Shown here one piece after another: positions 45,608 through 55,668 of a stretch of DNA of 64,000 nt; positions within the stretch are counted from its first letter, which is position 1; every line of letters starts with the position of its first letter. The position numbers were made by a program, and so were the translations under genes. The stretch comes from Variovorax sp. HW608 (GTDB lineage: Bacteria > Pseudomonadota > Gammaproteobacteria > Burkholderiales > Burkholderiaceae_C), in NCBI RefSeq assembly GCF_900090195.1, contig NZ_LT607803.1:2790001-2854000 (forward strand), written 5' to 3'. The notes below the pieces were generated by a model. The model had not been told where the DNA came from, made no database searches, and saw only the letters and a program-made list of their open reading frames with translations.

Positions 45608-47497
45608 CTATTCGCCCTCGGCCCTCACCGAGAATGACTTTACGCCCATCCCGAGGACTCGCGCATCGGGAGCAATGCCGAGTTGCAGCGGCGACACGGC
45701 ACCCGGTGCCCTTAGCACGATCCTCAATCGTCCGCCACGGACGAGATCCGGTGGAATATGGGCGGTGCGCGTTCCTTGCGACGACTCCTGGCTAAATTTC
45801 CATTGCGCCACTTCTCGCCCGTTGATTTCGATGGCTATTGCTTGCGTCGGATGCTCAGGCGGCAGCCACGCCATCCCTTCAACGTCCACCCGCAAACCCG
45901 ATGGGAGAGCCCGCTCGGACAACTCAAGTTCGAGCACCGCGCCGACGTCCCCAAAAGTCCATGCCCCCCACGGTTCCGCAGCACCCCAGCCGCTCGATAC
46001 GTAGTCCCATCCGTTCCCGCCTTCTGCGAACCGGAGTACGTCTCCGAGACGGTAGGAGTGCAGGCACGCGGGATCCACCACGACGTAGGAGGCGCTCTCG
46101 GCGCTTCGCATCGGACACTTTCGAACGACATTGGGTGACCGTCTGATCATGGCAAGTTCGGCACCGCTCCGGATATTCGCGCCTTGCTGCCAGGAGATGA
46201 CCGTGGCATCGAATCGGTGCTGAAATGCAGTGACCGAAACAAGCACGTTGCCAAGCGTAGGCAAGCCGGCGACATCCGCTACGGTATTGCCAGGCCGAAA
46301 GCCCGGCAACGCATAGTCAGCGGCGTGATTGGCATAAGCCAGCGCTCGCACAATCGGGACAACAGGCGTATTGAATCCGGCCAACGGCGACATTGACATG
46401 AATCCCGCAGTCAGCGGGGCGAGCCAGCCCACCCATTGGAGGTCGGCGCGCTTGAATTGAATCGGCGAGGTGAGTACCCGCGCGGCGTTGATGACTGTCA
46501 GAGTGACGACGAGAAACATGTGCTTCTTGACCGCATATAGCGAACCGTCGCCGTGGATGAATAACAGCGCAAATTGCAGCAGACAGAGGCCAGCCGCTCC
46601 GACCAACGCGCTTGAGAGCACAACGTCTGTCCGGGTTCCCCGCCCGCGCCAACACCTCCAGAGACAAAACGCGCCAATCGCACCACACGCTACCGCGAGG
46701 CGAAGCACGTGTGTGTAGCCGAATTCGAGATACCCGTTGTTGGAGGAAATCTCTCGCATAGTCTTGAAGGCAGGATGCAGTACGACGATGGCGATGGAGG
46801 CCGCCAGGATGACTAACCAAAGCCCACAGGCCCGGCGCCAATCCCGCCCCAGGGGGGACCTCAGTACCTGCAAAGTCTCGAAAGAGACCAGCACGCATCC
46901 GACCGCCAATAGATGAATCGCAACCAGCGGTTGAATCGACATGGCAACCGCGCCAACCAACAGAACTCCGAAAATCTGGATGATCGTCGACCGTTGGGTA
47001 GTCAACCAGATAAGCGCACCAAAATAGACTGCATCAGCGACGATCTGCGGAAAGAAGAAGTTTGCTACGACCTCCCATCCGACGAACGAGCGCGTGCCCT
47101 CTAGAAGAATAAATGCCGCGAGGACTACGACCAAGGAAGCCAGCGAGCCATCGCCAGCAAGCCGACAAATCGACCAGTAACTGAAGAATACGCCCGAGAT
47201 CGCGACGAGAGTGATTCCGACCAGACCACTTCCCCCAATCCAACCGATCAAGGTCGCCAACCAGTGCGCTATCGGCGGATAGATCGCCATCGCTCCAATG
47301 CGCTCAAAGGCATCGGGTCGCACCGCACCGTTCCGGCTCAATTCATCAACGAGCAGGTAGTGCTGGACGAGGTCGTAACTGAACGCCTGAAGATAGCCAC
47401 CAAAGCGGAGAAGGAGCAAGCCCAGAACGCACGTCGCAAGCACCGCTGGTCCCGCCCGCCGGATGTATTCTTCTTTCATGTTTCGAGGTTCAATCAT
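45608..47497 (-). CDS. Polytopic membrane protein, probable GT-C-type glycosyltransferase
   Basis: A 629-residue protein with about ten to twelve hydrophobic helices to about residue 430, then a soluble C-terminal domain. The first outer loop has acidic residues in 'AFSYDLVQHYLLVDELSRNG', the layout of GT-C enzymes that use lipid-linked sugars. The C-terminal ~120 residues ('LPSGLRVDVEGMAWLPPEHP', 'VLGMGVKSFSV') look like a beta-sandwich. GC is lower than in the early part of the window. The start could also be Met-7 (47479). It is the last gene of the minus-strand polysaccharide run. Confidence 0.65.
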   Translation of the reverse strand: MIEPRNMKEEYIRRAGPAVLATCVLGLLLLRFGGYLQAFSYDLVQHYLLVDELSRNGAVRPDAFERIGAMAIYPPIAHWLATLIGWIGGSGLVGITLVAISGVFFSYWSICRLAGDGSLASLVVVLAAFILLEGTRSFVGWEVVANFFFPQIVADAVYFGALIWLTTQRSTIIQIFGVLLVGAVAMSIQPLVAIHLLAVGCVLVSFETLQVLRSPLGRDWRRACGLWLVILAASIAIVVLHPAFKTMREISSNNGYLEFGYTHVLRLAVACGAIGAFCLWRCWRGRGTRTDVVLSSALVGAAGLCLLQFALLFIHGDGSLYAVKKHMFLVVTLTVINAARVLTSPIQFKRADLQWVGWLAPLTAGFMSMSPLAGFNTPVVPIVRALAYANHAADYALPGFRPGNTVADVAGLPTLGNVLVSVTAFQHRFDATVISWQQGANIRSGAELAMIRRSPNVVRKCPMRSAESASYVVVDPACLHSYRLGDVLRFAEGGNGWDYVSSGWGAAEPWGAWTFGDVGAVLELELSERALPSGLRVDVEGMAWLPPEHPTQAIAIEINGREVAQWKFSQESSQGTRTAHIPPDLVRGGRLRIVLRAPGAVSPLQLGIAPDARVLGMGVKSFSVRAEGE

Positions 47498-47599
47498 CTC
47501 CCGGGAAGTCTAGCGGGTTCCGGAAGAGTTACCGCTTCATCGCTGCCCTTCGATGTGCTTTAGATCATCGAGCTTAGGCGCCCAATATGCGATATGAGT

Positions 47600-47842
47600 T
47601 CAGCGACTGCGGCGCAGGCTTCGACCCAGCAAGCGGAGAGGCGCCGTTATCTTCCAAGATCGAGAACTGAGAATCTCTCGCGAACACCGACGTTCAGTTT
47701 CGATTTCGCGTCGGAGTTGCTCGATTTGATCTGCACCTGCCGCAGATGCAAGTGCTTGGCATCTGGCCTCAAGATCTTGGCAACGTTTGCAGAGATGCTC
47801 GTACGATTCGAGGAGGTGCTCATAAGGCGTTTGTGCAATCAC
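47600..47842 (-). CDS. Small coiled-coil protein with a SRSWKITAPLR tail
   Basis: An 80-residue protein. Residues 8-55 form a heptad-rich coiled coil with repeated Leu and Cys ('LLESYEHLCKRCQDLEARC'). The end 'ILSSRSWKITAPLRLLGRSL' is the short motif often found at the C-terminus of polysaccharide glycosyltransferases and methyltransferases. The GTG start has GAGGAG 9 bases upstream, which supports real translation. It lies 5 bases after the methyltransferase gene. It may be a split-off targeting tail. Confidence 0.6.
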   Translation of the reverse strand: MIAQTPYEHLLESYEHLCKRCQDLEARCQALASAAGADQIEQLRREIETERRCSREILSSRSWKITAPLRLLGRSLRRSR

Positions 47843-47847
47843 CGCGA

Positions 47848-49092
47848 CTAACTCCTCAGGCCCGATGCGGCGCGCAACTCGAAGTGCTTGAGGCGGAATG
47901 AAACGCCTTCAATGCATAGGAAGCGCATCTGCAGTTGTGTCACTGCCTCGTCGAGTTCGAACGCGAGTTCGATCGACGAAACACCCATGTGCGCGAAGTC
48001 AATCTCCATCGCTGCAACGCGTTTCACATCCGCTCCGTGGCAAACGTCGACCATGCCACGCCCTACGGGGCGGTATTCGGAATCGAACGTCGCCGTCGCC
48101 ACCCATTGACCAGCCGGCACTCGAACGTAGGGCCCGTAAAACGCCCACCCGTCAGAGGCAGTTTCCACCGTAATTCCCCGGGCGTCTTGAACGCCCACGA
48201 TCGTTAGCATGCGTGTGTCGGCAGGAATCGACACAGAGAATCGATTGACCCGTTTCGCCTCCCAAACGTTGGCACCAAAATGATCGCCAGACGCATGCTT
48301 GATCGCGTCCCAGCCCAATGATCTGAGCGCCCGGGAGAAGTAGTCGTCACGGAAGCCAAGTTCGAGCCAACCGTTCTTACGAATCGCCCACAACGACTCG
48401 CCATCCATGCGCAATCCCCAAGGCATTGGAAAACTCGTGTCGATCGGCTCGCCAGCAAAATAGATCGCACCCTCTGGCTTCACTGCGCTCCCTAGAGCCC
48501 TCAGCAGTCGCATGTGATCGGCGCAATGGTGGAAGCACTCGAAGAAGACCGCAGCATCATAGGGCTCCTCTACAGATTCGGCCCACATGAAGTCTCCGTG
48601 CACGACTTCGATAGACACCGAATGTTGCTCGGCCCGGCGTTGGATCAGTTCACAGAAGTTTTTCTCGATATCGACAGCAGTGACGCTAAAGCCGCACATG
48701 GCCATTGCCAGTGTTGTGTTGCCCCATCCGGGCCCAAATTCCAGAATCCTTCCTCCGACGGGCACGTCCAGCCGGCGCAAGAGGCTGCCGATGGCGAGCA
48801 ATTGGTTGCCCGTCACTTCCGCGTTCTGCGTGATGAAGGGAAACGGCCTGCGCACAGCCGCCTCCACGTCGAAAGTCGAAACTTCGTTCAAAAATGAATA
48901 GTCTTTGCCAGCGATACGCTTGTAGAGCTTCATCTGCTCGGCAAGGTATGCGTCACAGAAAGGATCAAGGTCGCTGGGTTCCGGCTCCATGCGGAATGTA
49001 GAGAATATCCGCCGCAACTCGGCATCGGAGGCAGCCGCGTCACAGGCCGCGAGTCGCTCGTCTAATTGGTCCAGGCTTTGAATGATGTCCAT
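47848..49092 (-). CDS. SAM-dependent methyltransferase with C-terminal beta domain
   Basis: A 414-residue protein. The SAM-binding motif I is 'GGRILEFGPGWGNTTLAMAMCGFSVTAVDIEK' (about residues 110-145). Residues about 270-414 form a separate beta-rich domain ('GWAFYGPYVRVPAGQWVATATF'), resembling sugar-binding sandwich folds. The start was set at the ATG at 49092; a GTG at 49149 would overlap the upstream gene by 41 bases. Its place among glycosyltransferases suggests methylation of a sugar or chain end. Confidence 0.75.
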   Translation of the reverse strand: MDIIQSLDQLDERLAACDAAASDAELRRIFSTFRMEPEPSDLDPFCDAYLAEQMKLYKRIAGKDYSFLNEVSTFDVEAAVRRPFPFITQNAEVTGNQLLAIGSLLRRLDVPVGGRILEFGPGWGNTTLAMAMCGFSVTAVDIEKNFCELIQRRAEQHSVSIEVVHGDFMWAESVEEPYDAAVFFECFHHCADHMRLLRALGSAVKPEGAIYFAGEPIDTSFPMPWGLRMDGESLWAIRKNGWLELGFRDDYFSRALRSLGWDAIKHASGDHFGANVWEAKRVNRFSVSIPADTRMLTIVGVQDARGITVETASDGWAFYGPYVRVPAGQWVATATFDSEYRPVGRGMVDVCHGADVKRVAAMEIDFAHMGVSSIELAFELDEAVTQLQMRFLCIEGVSFRLKHFELRAASGLRS

Positions 49093-49108
49093 TTCGCGCC
49101 GTCTAAGT

Positions 49109-51637
49109 TCAGTCGTCTTCTGATATCGCGGCGAGGAGTTGGTCTGCACTTTGGCGCCAAGTCAGCCATTGCATGCCGATCGAGCGAGGCTCTAGGCCCT
49201 TTTCGTGCAAGACCATCCAGTCCCGGATGCAATCAGCCAGGTCGGCCGCTGCAAGGCCCTTGAAGTAGTGCGCATGCGTCCCTGCAATCTCGCGGAAGAC
49301 CGGAATGTCGCGCGCGACGATCGGCTTACCCTTGATGGCCGCCTCGATGAGCGGCAGGCCGAACCCTTCGCCCTCGCTTGGCATCAGCAGGCAGGAACAC
49401 GCTGCATAGATCTTATCGAGGTACTCATCGCTGGCGCCTCCGAGGACGAAGAGTCTCCGCCCTTGCTCAGGATGGTTCAGAAGGCGTTCATAGAATTCAT
49501 CGACGAGCCAGCCCTTCTTGCCGACAACGACAAGGGTAACATTCATGGATTGCTGCCACAGCAACTCAAACGCCGCCAGTGCTTGCGCGTGCCCTTTGCG
49601 GGGTTCGACGGTGCCGACCATCAAGAAGCTGGTGCTGGCTGCAATCCAGTCCAATACTTGGCCCGCATCATCCGGCATGCCAAAGCTCGGGTGACTGCTC
49701 TCGAGGTCGGCGCCGAGGTGAAAACTTCGAATCGCTGGCGGCAGACTGCGATCCGGCGGATTCTCTAATAGCCAGGCGCCTAGTTCCCGCGCTACGGTCG
49801 CCGAAATGCAGATCAGCCCGGTTGCAATCTGGACCACGCTCCGAAGCCAGCCCCGAAATGAGGCTGCCACCTGCTCGGCCCACCAATCGGGACGTCTCAT
49901 GATCAGGATGTCATAGATGATGAAGTACATCTCTACGCCCATCCGCTGCAAACCAAGAAGCAACTCGTGTGTCGACCCCGCGAGATGCGCATTCAAGTCA
50001 AGCGAGAGGTACTTGTCTCCCTGATTGAACTGCACGACCTGCCGGGTGCGAAGATATCGCGAATCCGCTGCGTCGTCATCGGTCAGCACATTCACCGCTC
50101 TGTACTGTCCGTCTTCGAAGTAGATCGGCACGACGTTTTGCCCTTCCTTTGAGGCGTTCAGCAATTCGTGCAATAGACTGCGCACAACACGCTGGACGCC
50201 AGACTTGGCGTCGCCATGAACAATGGTCGAAATGTCAAGAAACAGCGTTGGTCGTTCTGCTCGGATATTGAACGCTAAGGCCTCGGCGGTTCGTAGGAGG
50301 TCTGCTTCGTCGAATTCGGATTCGGTGATTCGCGCGATCTCGGCGATCAGGAGCGATGTACGCTGGCGAGGTGGCAGTTCTTCATTAGATGGCGCCACCG
50401 CGCTCGTATTCGCCGACTTCACAAGCCTCTCAAGCGCATCGATCGCAAGGATCGCGGACGCATCCCAAGAAAATCTCGCAGCCTGATTGAGGCCGTGCAA
50501 GGCCAGTTCGCGGCGAAAACTCTTGTCGGAAAGAACCTGCGCCATCTTGCGCGTGATCGATAGCGGACGGTAAGGGTCAAAGAGCGCGTCCGAGCAGTTG
50601 ATCACTTCCGGAACGCTCGACGTGTTCGACCCGATGACGGGCGCACCGCACAACATGGCTTCGAGTGCAGGCAATCCGAAGCCTTCATGAAGCGACGGCA
50701 AGACGAACAGCGAGCATAAGTTGTACAGAGCAACAAGATCATCATCGCTGATACGACCGGTGAAAATGACCTCGCTTTCCGTCAACCCGAGCGTACGGGC
50801 GTGTGCTGCGAATCGATCACGATGTGCCGACGGCATGCCGCCGACGATTAACAGTGGGAAGGACGCGCGAAGATCGGCGTCTAGCAGCGAGAAAGCCTCG
50901 ATGAGCCGCAGATGGTTTTTCCGTTCGTCGGTAGCGCCGGAATACATGACGAATCCGTCCTTGAAGCCAAATCGACGGCCCAGCGACTCCTTTTCGTGTG
51001 GCTCGACTTCGACAACCTTGAAGATCGGTTCAGCCGCGGCACCGATATTCACAACTTGATCGCGCGGCATTCCAAGATAGCGCACCGCCTCATCGCGCGC
51101 TGATTCGGATATCGCCAGCAGCAGATCAGCACGTCGAAGATGGCCTAGCTTTTCGAAGTAGGCAACGGCGAACGCAGGATTCGGATCCAAGTATTTCGCC
51201 TTATGCACCAAGGGAATGGCGTCATAGAAGGTCGCGCAAGTCAGGAGATGGGACTCACCCCGTTCGCTGATGCTGTGGACGGCATCGTCGCTGAAACCCT
51301 CGAGAAAGCTGGAGACATGCACGACGTCCGGACGCAGCGAGGCCAGAAAGTTTTCGCGCATGACCTCGGTCGCGTGACGTCGCCAGTCGTTTTTCGGGTC
51401 GTTGGCCGCAACGGGGGGAACACCAGCCCATATCCGTATATTGCGCTGAGGCAACAAATCCTTGAACGCAGCACGAATGGGGTCGATTGTTTCGGGAAAC
51501 AGGCCACTCAAAGCGATGAGAACCTCATGATCGCGCCGGTTGCGGATCATGGCGCTAGCCAGCGAGATGCTATAGCGTCCAATCCCCCGGAGTCGACTCT
51601 CGGTCTGGGCGCCTTGAAGATCAATGACGATGCGCAT
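49109..51637 (-). CDS. Double-domain GT4 glycosyltransferase
   Basis: An 842-residue fusion of two GT-B enzymes. Domain one (about 1-385) starts 'IVIDLQGAQTESRLRGIGRYS' and has the donor-site EX7E-type segment 'PSLHEGFGLPALEAMLCGAPVI'. A linker follows around 390-450. Domain two (about 455-842) has 'MVGTVEPRKGHAQALAAF' and 'PSEGEGFGLPLIEAAIKGKPIV'. Both active sites look intact, so the protein may add two residues in turn. Together with rmlBDAC it probably transfers rhamnose. Cytoplasmic face. Confidence 0.85.
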   Translation of the reverse strand: MRIVIDLQGAQTESRLRGIGRYSISLASAMIRNRRDHEVLIALSGLFPETIDPIRAAFKDLLPQRNIRIWAGVPPVAANDPKNDWRRHATEVMRENFLASLRPDVVHVSSFLEGFSDDAVHSISERGESHLLTCATFYDAIPLVHKAKYLDPNPAFAVAYFEKLGHLRRADLLLAISESARDEAVRYLGMPRDQVVNIGAAAEPIFKVVEVEPHEKESLGRRFGFKDGFVMYSGATDERKNHLRLIEAFSLLDADLRASFPLLIVGGMPSAHRDRFAAHARTLGLTESEVIFTGRISDDDLVALYNLCSLFVLPSLHEGFGLPALEAMLCGAPVIGSNTSSVPEVINCSDALFDPYRPLSITRKMAQVLSDKSFRRELALHGLNQAARFSWDASAILAIDALERLVKSANTSAVAPSNEELPPRQRTSLLIAEIARITESEFDEADLLRTAEALAFNIRAERPTLFLDISTIVHGDAKSGVQRVVRSLLHELLNASKEGQNVVPIYFEDGQYRAVNVLTDDDAADSRYLRTRQVVQFNQGDKYLSLDLNAHLAGSTHELLLGLQRMGVEMYFIIYDILIMRRPDWWAEQVAASFRGWLRSVVQIATGLICISATVARELGAWLLENPPDRSLPPAIRSFHLGADLESSHPSFGMPDDAGQVLDWIAASTSFLMVGTVEPRKGHAQALAAFELLWQQSMNVTLVVVGKKGWLVDEFYERLLNHPEQGRRLFVLGGASDEYLDKIYAACSCLLMPSEGEGFGLPLIEAAIKGKPIVARDIPVFREIAGTHAHYFKGLAAADLADCIRDWMVLHEKGLEPRSIGMQWLTWRQSADQLLAAISEDD

Positions 51638-51640
51638 CGT

Positions 51641-53032
51641 CTAGTGGCTCCGAACGTTTAAGGCCAAATGAAGCTCCCGGTAGATCGACTGTGCATGGGG
51701 TGACAGGGCGGAGTGGAGCCCAATGGTCTCGATTGGCTCCAACTTCGCTTCGGAAATGTCGGCTGCGGAGGCCGGCGTGCCCATCGCGCTCGCCGGGGGC
51801 GCCAACACAACGCTGAGGCGCTTTCGGAAGGAAGGCGCTAGGTTGAGGCAATCGACCACGCCGCTCTTGAGGCGTGGATATCGCACGATTGCGCGCGCCG
51901 TCGTTGCCAGCATTCGTCTTGTTTCCCGCTTGATGCCGCGGACCATTGATACCCGCACCTTTCGAATTGATGCAGCGATCGAACGCAACGGATTCGCGTT
52001 GAGCTCCCGTTCGACAAGCACGGCGACTTGGGCGACACGGGCATCGACGTCGTTCGCATGGGCTATTGCATGCGTCGCCATATGCTCGACGCGCTTGGCG
52101 CGCTCCTCGGCGCGATTGGCACGCGCCTCCGCTAGAAGCGCGCGGGCCTCGGCCTGCCGAGCCGCCTCGACGACCGACCCGACGAACTCCAGCGTCTCCC
52201 TTACATGATCGACAGCTTCACGCATCTGTTGGAGATCGACATTGGCGCTTTGCAGGCGTTCTTCGTGCCTCACTCCTCGCTCCCGAAGCTGGCTTTCGTA
52301 GGCTTGCGCCACCGCATCCAGCGACACCCCGAACTCCGGTGCAAATACACTTTCAAACAACACCAACACATCGCCGGGGCCAGGTTTCTGTGCCACCACG
52401 CCGTAGTCCGGGCTAGCCCCGCCGATCACGTCAGAAAGGCTGAGCGCCCGCGCGAGCAAGCCAGCTTCTTCCTGAAGTCGCAACACCTTATTTCTAAGGA
52501 AGCCTGCTTGCTCAGTGGCGAAGCTCAACAGAAGCGGCGGTATCGGACGCTCGTGTGTGGGGTCGAGATAGAAATTCGACGTGCCCACCACCAGATTCTC
52601 CGGATTCGGGGTCTCCAGAATCAGAAGGCCGCCGGGTATCAACACCCTAAAGGCTTCTCCAAGTACTTGCCGCACAGTCTCGAAGGGCAGGTGCTCCACT
52701 ACGTGAAATGCACTCACGACTGAGAGACTGGCATCTGCTGCCTGGCGGAGCGCCTCGAGCACATCCTCCTGCCCGGCATCCAGCCCCAATTCCGAGCAGC
52801 TTGCAAGCATTCCGTCGTCAAGGTCGATTCCTCTTGCCGCAAAACCGCGCTCCCTCATGAGTTCGAGCCACTCGCCGCGCCCGCAACCCAAATCCAGAAC
52901 GTGGACCTCCGCTTGCAGCCTACGCAAGGGTTCCAGAAACGGTACGTACACCTCCAACCGCTGCTTAATCATCGAACGGGAGCCTCGATAGCGGTCCTCG
53001 AACGCCCGATAGAACAGTTTTTCGTCAGTCAT
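51641..53032 (-). CDS. SAM-dependent methyltransferase with coiled-coil tail
   Basis: A 463-residue protein. The N-terminal methyltransferase domain has motif I 'VHVLDLGCGRGEWLELMRERGF' and 'GGLLILETPNPENLVVGTSNFYLDP', as in chain-terminating O-antigen methyltransferases. Residues about 270-370 are a long coiled coil ('EARALLAEARANRAEERAKRVE'), which could set chain length as a molecular ruler. The ATG at 53032 was chosen because the domain starts there ('MTDEKLFYRAFEDRYRG'); the upstream open frame lacks protein character. Positions 53033-53323 hold no supported gene. Confidence 0.78.
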   Translation of the reverse strand: MTDEKLFYRAFEDRYRGSRSMIKQRLEVYVPFLEPLRRLQAEVHVLDLGCGRGEWLELMRERGFAARGIDLDDGMLASCSELGLDAGQEDVLEALRQAADASLSVVSAFHVVEHLPFETVRQVLGEAFRVLIPGGLLILETPNPENLVVGTSNFYLDPTHERPIPPLLLSFATEQAGFLRNKVLRLQEEAGLLARALSLSDVIGGASPDYGVVAQKPGPGDVLVLFESVFAPEFGVSLDAVAQAYESQLRERGVRHEERLQSANVDLQQMREAVDHVRETLEFVGSVVEAARQAEARALLAEARANRAEERAKRVEHMATHAIAHANDVDARVAQVAVLVERELNANPLRSIAASIRKVRVSMVRGIKRETRRMLATTARAIVRYPRLKSGVVDCLNLAPSFRKRLSVVLAPPASAMGTPASAADISEAKLEPIETIGLHSALSPHAQSIYRELHLALNVRSH

Positions 53033-53323
53033 GTCAGCTGCACCCCCCACCGTCAACTTCCCCAAAATAGCAGTCCACTCCTCGGTCGATTCTGCCCTAC
53101 GGCGAGACGATTCCTCCAGGCGCCTTTGTCGGACAACTGCTTCATCGCCGTCGAAGGGAACGAATCTACGGTCTTCCGAGAGGAGGCAAGAAGCCATTTG
53201 GCGAAGGACACAGCCTGTCCGCTCGTCACTACCGCCGTCGAGAACACGATGCGCGGACGGCGTGCAAGGCCGGAGGAATCCAAGATTGCTTCCGCTCGAG
53301 TGAGTCCCGCCGGGCGACGCTGT

Positions 53324-53872
53324 TCAGTCGAAAAGGCTTGCTCGCGAAAATGTCGCGCCATCGCGGTCCTTGACAGACAACTGAGGCGGCAAACCGATAT
53401 CGGGCCAAGTGATGCCGATCGACGGGTCGTTCCACACGATGCATCGCTCGTGCGCCGGTGCGTAGTAGTCGGTGGTCTTGTAGAGAAAATCGGCGGATTC
53501 ACTCAGGACTAGGAAGCCATGCGCGAATCCCACTGGCACCCATAGCTGCTTGTGATTGTCTTCCGTCAGTTCGACACCGACCCATTGACCGAAGGTTGGC
53601 GACGACTTGCGTATGTCGACGGCAACATCGAAGGCTGCGCCGCGCACCACCCGCACCAACTTCCCCTGCGGCTGCTGAATCTGGTAGTGCAAACCTCGCA
53701 GCACCCCTCTCACCGACCTCGAATGGTTGTCCTGCACGAACTCGACGTGCCTGCCAATCGCCTCGTCAAATGTCCTCTGATTGAAGCTCTCGAAGAAGAA
53801 CCCGCGCGCGTCCCCAAACACCTTCGGCTCGATGATGAGCACTTCGGGGATCGATGTCGGCGTGACCTTCAC
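53324..53872 (-). CDS. rmlC: dTDP-4-dehydrorhamnose 3,5-epimerase
   Basis: Third enzyme of dTDP-L-rhamnose synthesis, 182 residues in a cupin fold. Conserved: '[18 protein letters not shown]', '[19 protein letters not shown]' (catalytic His), '[19 protein letters not shown]' and '[11 protein letters not shown]'. The GTG at 53872 overlaps the rmlA stop by 4 bases. Length is normal. Confidence 0.95.
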   Translation of the reverse strand: MKVTPTSIPEVLIIEPKVFGDARGFFFESFNQRTFDEAIGRHVEFVQDNHSRSVRGVLRGLHYQIQQPQGKLVRVVRGAAFDVAVDIRKSSPTFGQWVGVELTEDNHKQLWVPVGFAHGFLVLSESADFLYKTTDYYAPAHERCIVWNDPSIGITWPDIGLPPQLSVKDRDGATFSRASLFD

Positions 53873-54756
53873 GAGCGCACCTCGTCGGAAAGCAAGTGGA
53901 TCAGGTACCTGCCGTATCCGCTCTTTTCCAGCGGCTTGGCAAGCGCCTCCAATTGTTCGGTCGTGATGAAGCGGTTGCGCCAAGCCACCTCTTCGGGACA
54001 CGCGATCTTCAGGCCCTGCCGATGCTCGAGCGTCGCAATGAACTGGCCGGCCTCCATGAGGCTGTCGTGGGTTCCCGTGTCAAGCCAGGCATAGCCGCGC
54101 TGCATGATCTGCACATTCAGCGAGCCGCGCTCCAGGTAGGCCTGGTTCACCGCTGTGATTTCCAGTTCGCCCCGTGCACTCGGCTTCACCGCCTTGGCAA
54201 TGTCGACCACCTCGTTGTCGTAGAAATAGAGCCCGGTCACCGCATAGCTGCTTTTCGGATGGGCCGGCTTTTCCTCGATGCTGCTGGCCTTTCCGTTGGC
54301 ATCGAAGGCGACTACGCCGTAGCGCTCGGGGTCTTGCACGTGATATGCGAACACGGTTGCGCCAGTCTGCTTGGCGTCGGCATCCGAAAGAAGATGCACG
54401 AAGTCGTGACCGTAGAAGATGTTGTCGCCAAGAACGAGCGCGCTGGGCGAATTGCCCACGAACTTGTCGCCGATGATGAAAGCCTGCGCCAGGCCGTCCG
54501 GACTCGGCTGCACCGCATACTGCAGGTTGATGCCCCACTGGCTCCCATCGCCCAGCAGCTGCTGGAAGCGCGGCGTGTCCTGCGGCGTGCTGATGATGAG
54601 GATGTCTCGCATGCCGCCGAGCATCAACGTGCTCAGCGGGTAGTAGATCATCGGCTTGTCGTATACCGGCAGCAGTTGCTTGCTGATCGCCAGCGTGGCC
54701 GGATGCAGCCGGGTGCCCGAACCGCCGGCCAGGATGATGCCTTTGCGTTGCGTCAT
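53869..54756 (-). CDS. rmlA: Glucose-1-phosphate thymidylyltransferase
   Basis: First enzyme of dTDP-L-rhamnose synthesis, 295 residues, normal length. The nucleotidyltransferase motif '[14 protein letters not shown]' holds GGSGTR at residues 11-16, followed by '[21 protein letters not shown]'. '[10 protein letters not shown]' supplies the metal-binding Asp. It makes dTDP-glucose from dTTP and glucose-1-phosphate. It lies 21 bases after rmlD. Confidence 0.96.
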   Translation of the reverse strand: MTQRKGIILAGGSGTRLHPATLAISKQLLPVYDKPMIYYPLSTLMLGGMRDILIISTPQDTPRFQQLLGDGSQWGINLQYAVQPSPDGLAQAFIIGDKFVGNSPSALVLGDNIFYGHDFVHLLSDADAKQTGATVFAYHVQDPERYGVVAFDANGKASSIEEKPAHPKSSYAVTGLYFYDNEVVDIAKAVKPSARGELEITAVNQAYLERGSLNVQIMQRGYAWLDTGTHDSLMEAGQFIATLEHRQGLKIACPEEVAWRNRFITTEQLEALAKPLEKSGYGRYLIHLLSDEVRS

Positions 54757-54777
54757 GTGTTCTTCTCTGTTCGAGGG

Positions 54778-55668
54778 TCAGAGCGTTTCGCGCAACATGC
54801 GCGCAACGCCGGCCTGCCAGGGCGGCAGCGTGAGACCGAAGGTCGCCTGAAGCTTGCGGGTATCCAGCCTTGAATTGTGCGGACGCGTGGCCGGTGTCGG
54901 AAATGCACTGGTCGGCACCGGATCGATGGCATTCGGCGAGGCCTTGAGTTCGACACCCGCCGCTTGCGCCTGTTCGAGCACGAATCGCGCATAGCCGTAC
55001 CAGGTCGCCTCGCCGCCGGCCACGAGATGGTAGAGCCCCGCCTTGCCGGGATCACGCAAGGTATCGCGAATCGCGTGTGCCGTGATGTCGGCCAACAATT
55101 CGGCACCGGTCGGCGCGCCGAACTGATCGTCGATCACGGTCAGCCGGTCGCGCTCCTTGGCCAGACGCAGCATGGTCTTGGCAAAATTGCCGCCGCGCGC
55201 CGCATAGACCCAGCTCGTACGGAAGATCAGGTGGCGCGCACAATTCGCCGCCACCAACTGCTCTCCCTCGAGCTTGGTGCGGCCATACACACTGAGCGGC
55301 GCCGTTGCGTCGTCTTCCTTCCACGGCGTGCTTCCGCTGCCGTCGAAGACGTAGTCGGTGGAGTAGTGGACCATCAGCGCACCGACCTGCCGTGCCGCCT
55401 CGGCGACGACGCCGGGCGAGGTCGCGTTGAGCTTGCGTGCAAATTCGACTTCGCCTTCGGCCTTGTCGACGGCGGTATGCGCAGCCGCATTGATGATGAC
55501 GTCCGGACGCACCTTGAGCACGGTGTCGGCGAGCTCCTCGGGCCGGCTGAAATCGGCGCGCAGCTCGGTGCTGTCGAAGTCGAGCGCCACCAGTTCACCG
55601 AGGGGCGCGAGACTGCGTTGCAGTTCCCACCCGACCTGCCCGCCCTTGCCGAGCAACAGCAGCTTCAT
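54778..55668 (-). CDS. rmlD: dTDP-4-dehydrorhamnose reductase
   Basis: Last enzyme of dTDP-L-rhamnose synthesis, 296 residues, an extended SDR. The cofactor motif GKGGQVG is at residues 7-13, the catalytic YxxxK in '[10 protein letters not shown]', and '[11 protein letters not shown]' is the family motif. The ATG at 55668 overlaps the rmlB stop by 4 bases (ATGA); longer open sequence upstream lies within rmlB. Confidence 0.96.
   Translation of the reverse strand: MKLLLLGKGGQVGWELQRSLAPLGELVALDFDSTELRADFSRPEELADTVLKVRPDVIINAAAHTAVDKAEGEVEFARKLNATSPGVVAEAARQVGALMVHYSTDYVFDGSGSTPWKEDDATAPLSVYGRTKLEGEQLVAANCARHLIFRTSWVYAARGGNFAKTMLRLAKERDRLTVIDDQFGAPTGAELLADITAHAIRDTLRDPGKAGLYHLVAGGEATWYGYARFVLEQAQAAGVELKASPNAIDPVPTSAFPTPATRPHNSRLDTRKLQATFGLTLPPWQAGVARMLRETL

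Noticed and set aside
53053..53502. Minus-strand 149-codon frame upstream of the coiled-coil methyltransferase
   Set aside because: It overlaps rmlC out of frame, has no recognisable motifs and no good ribosome site.
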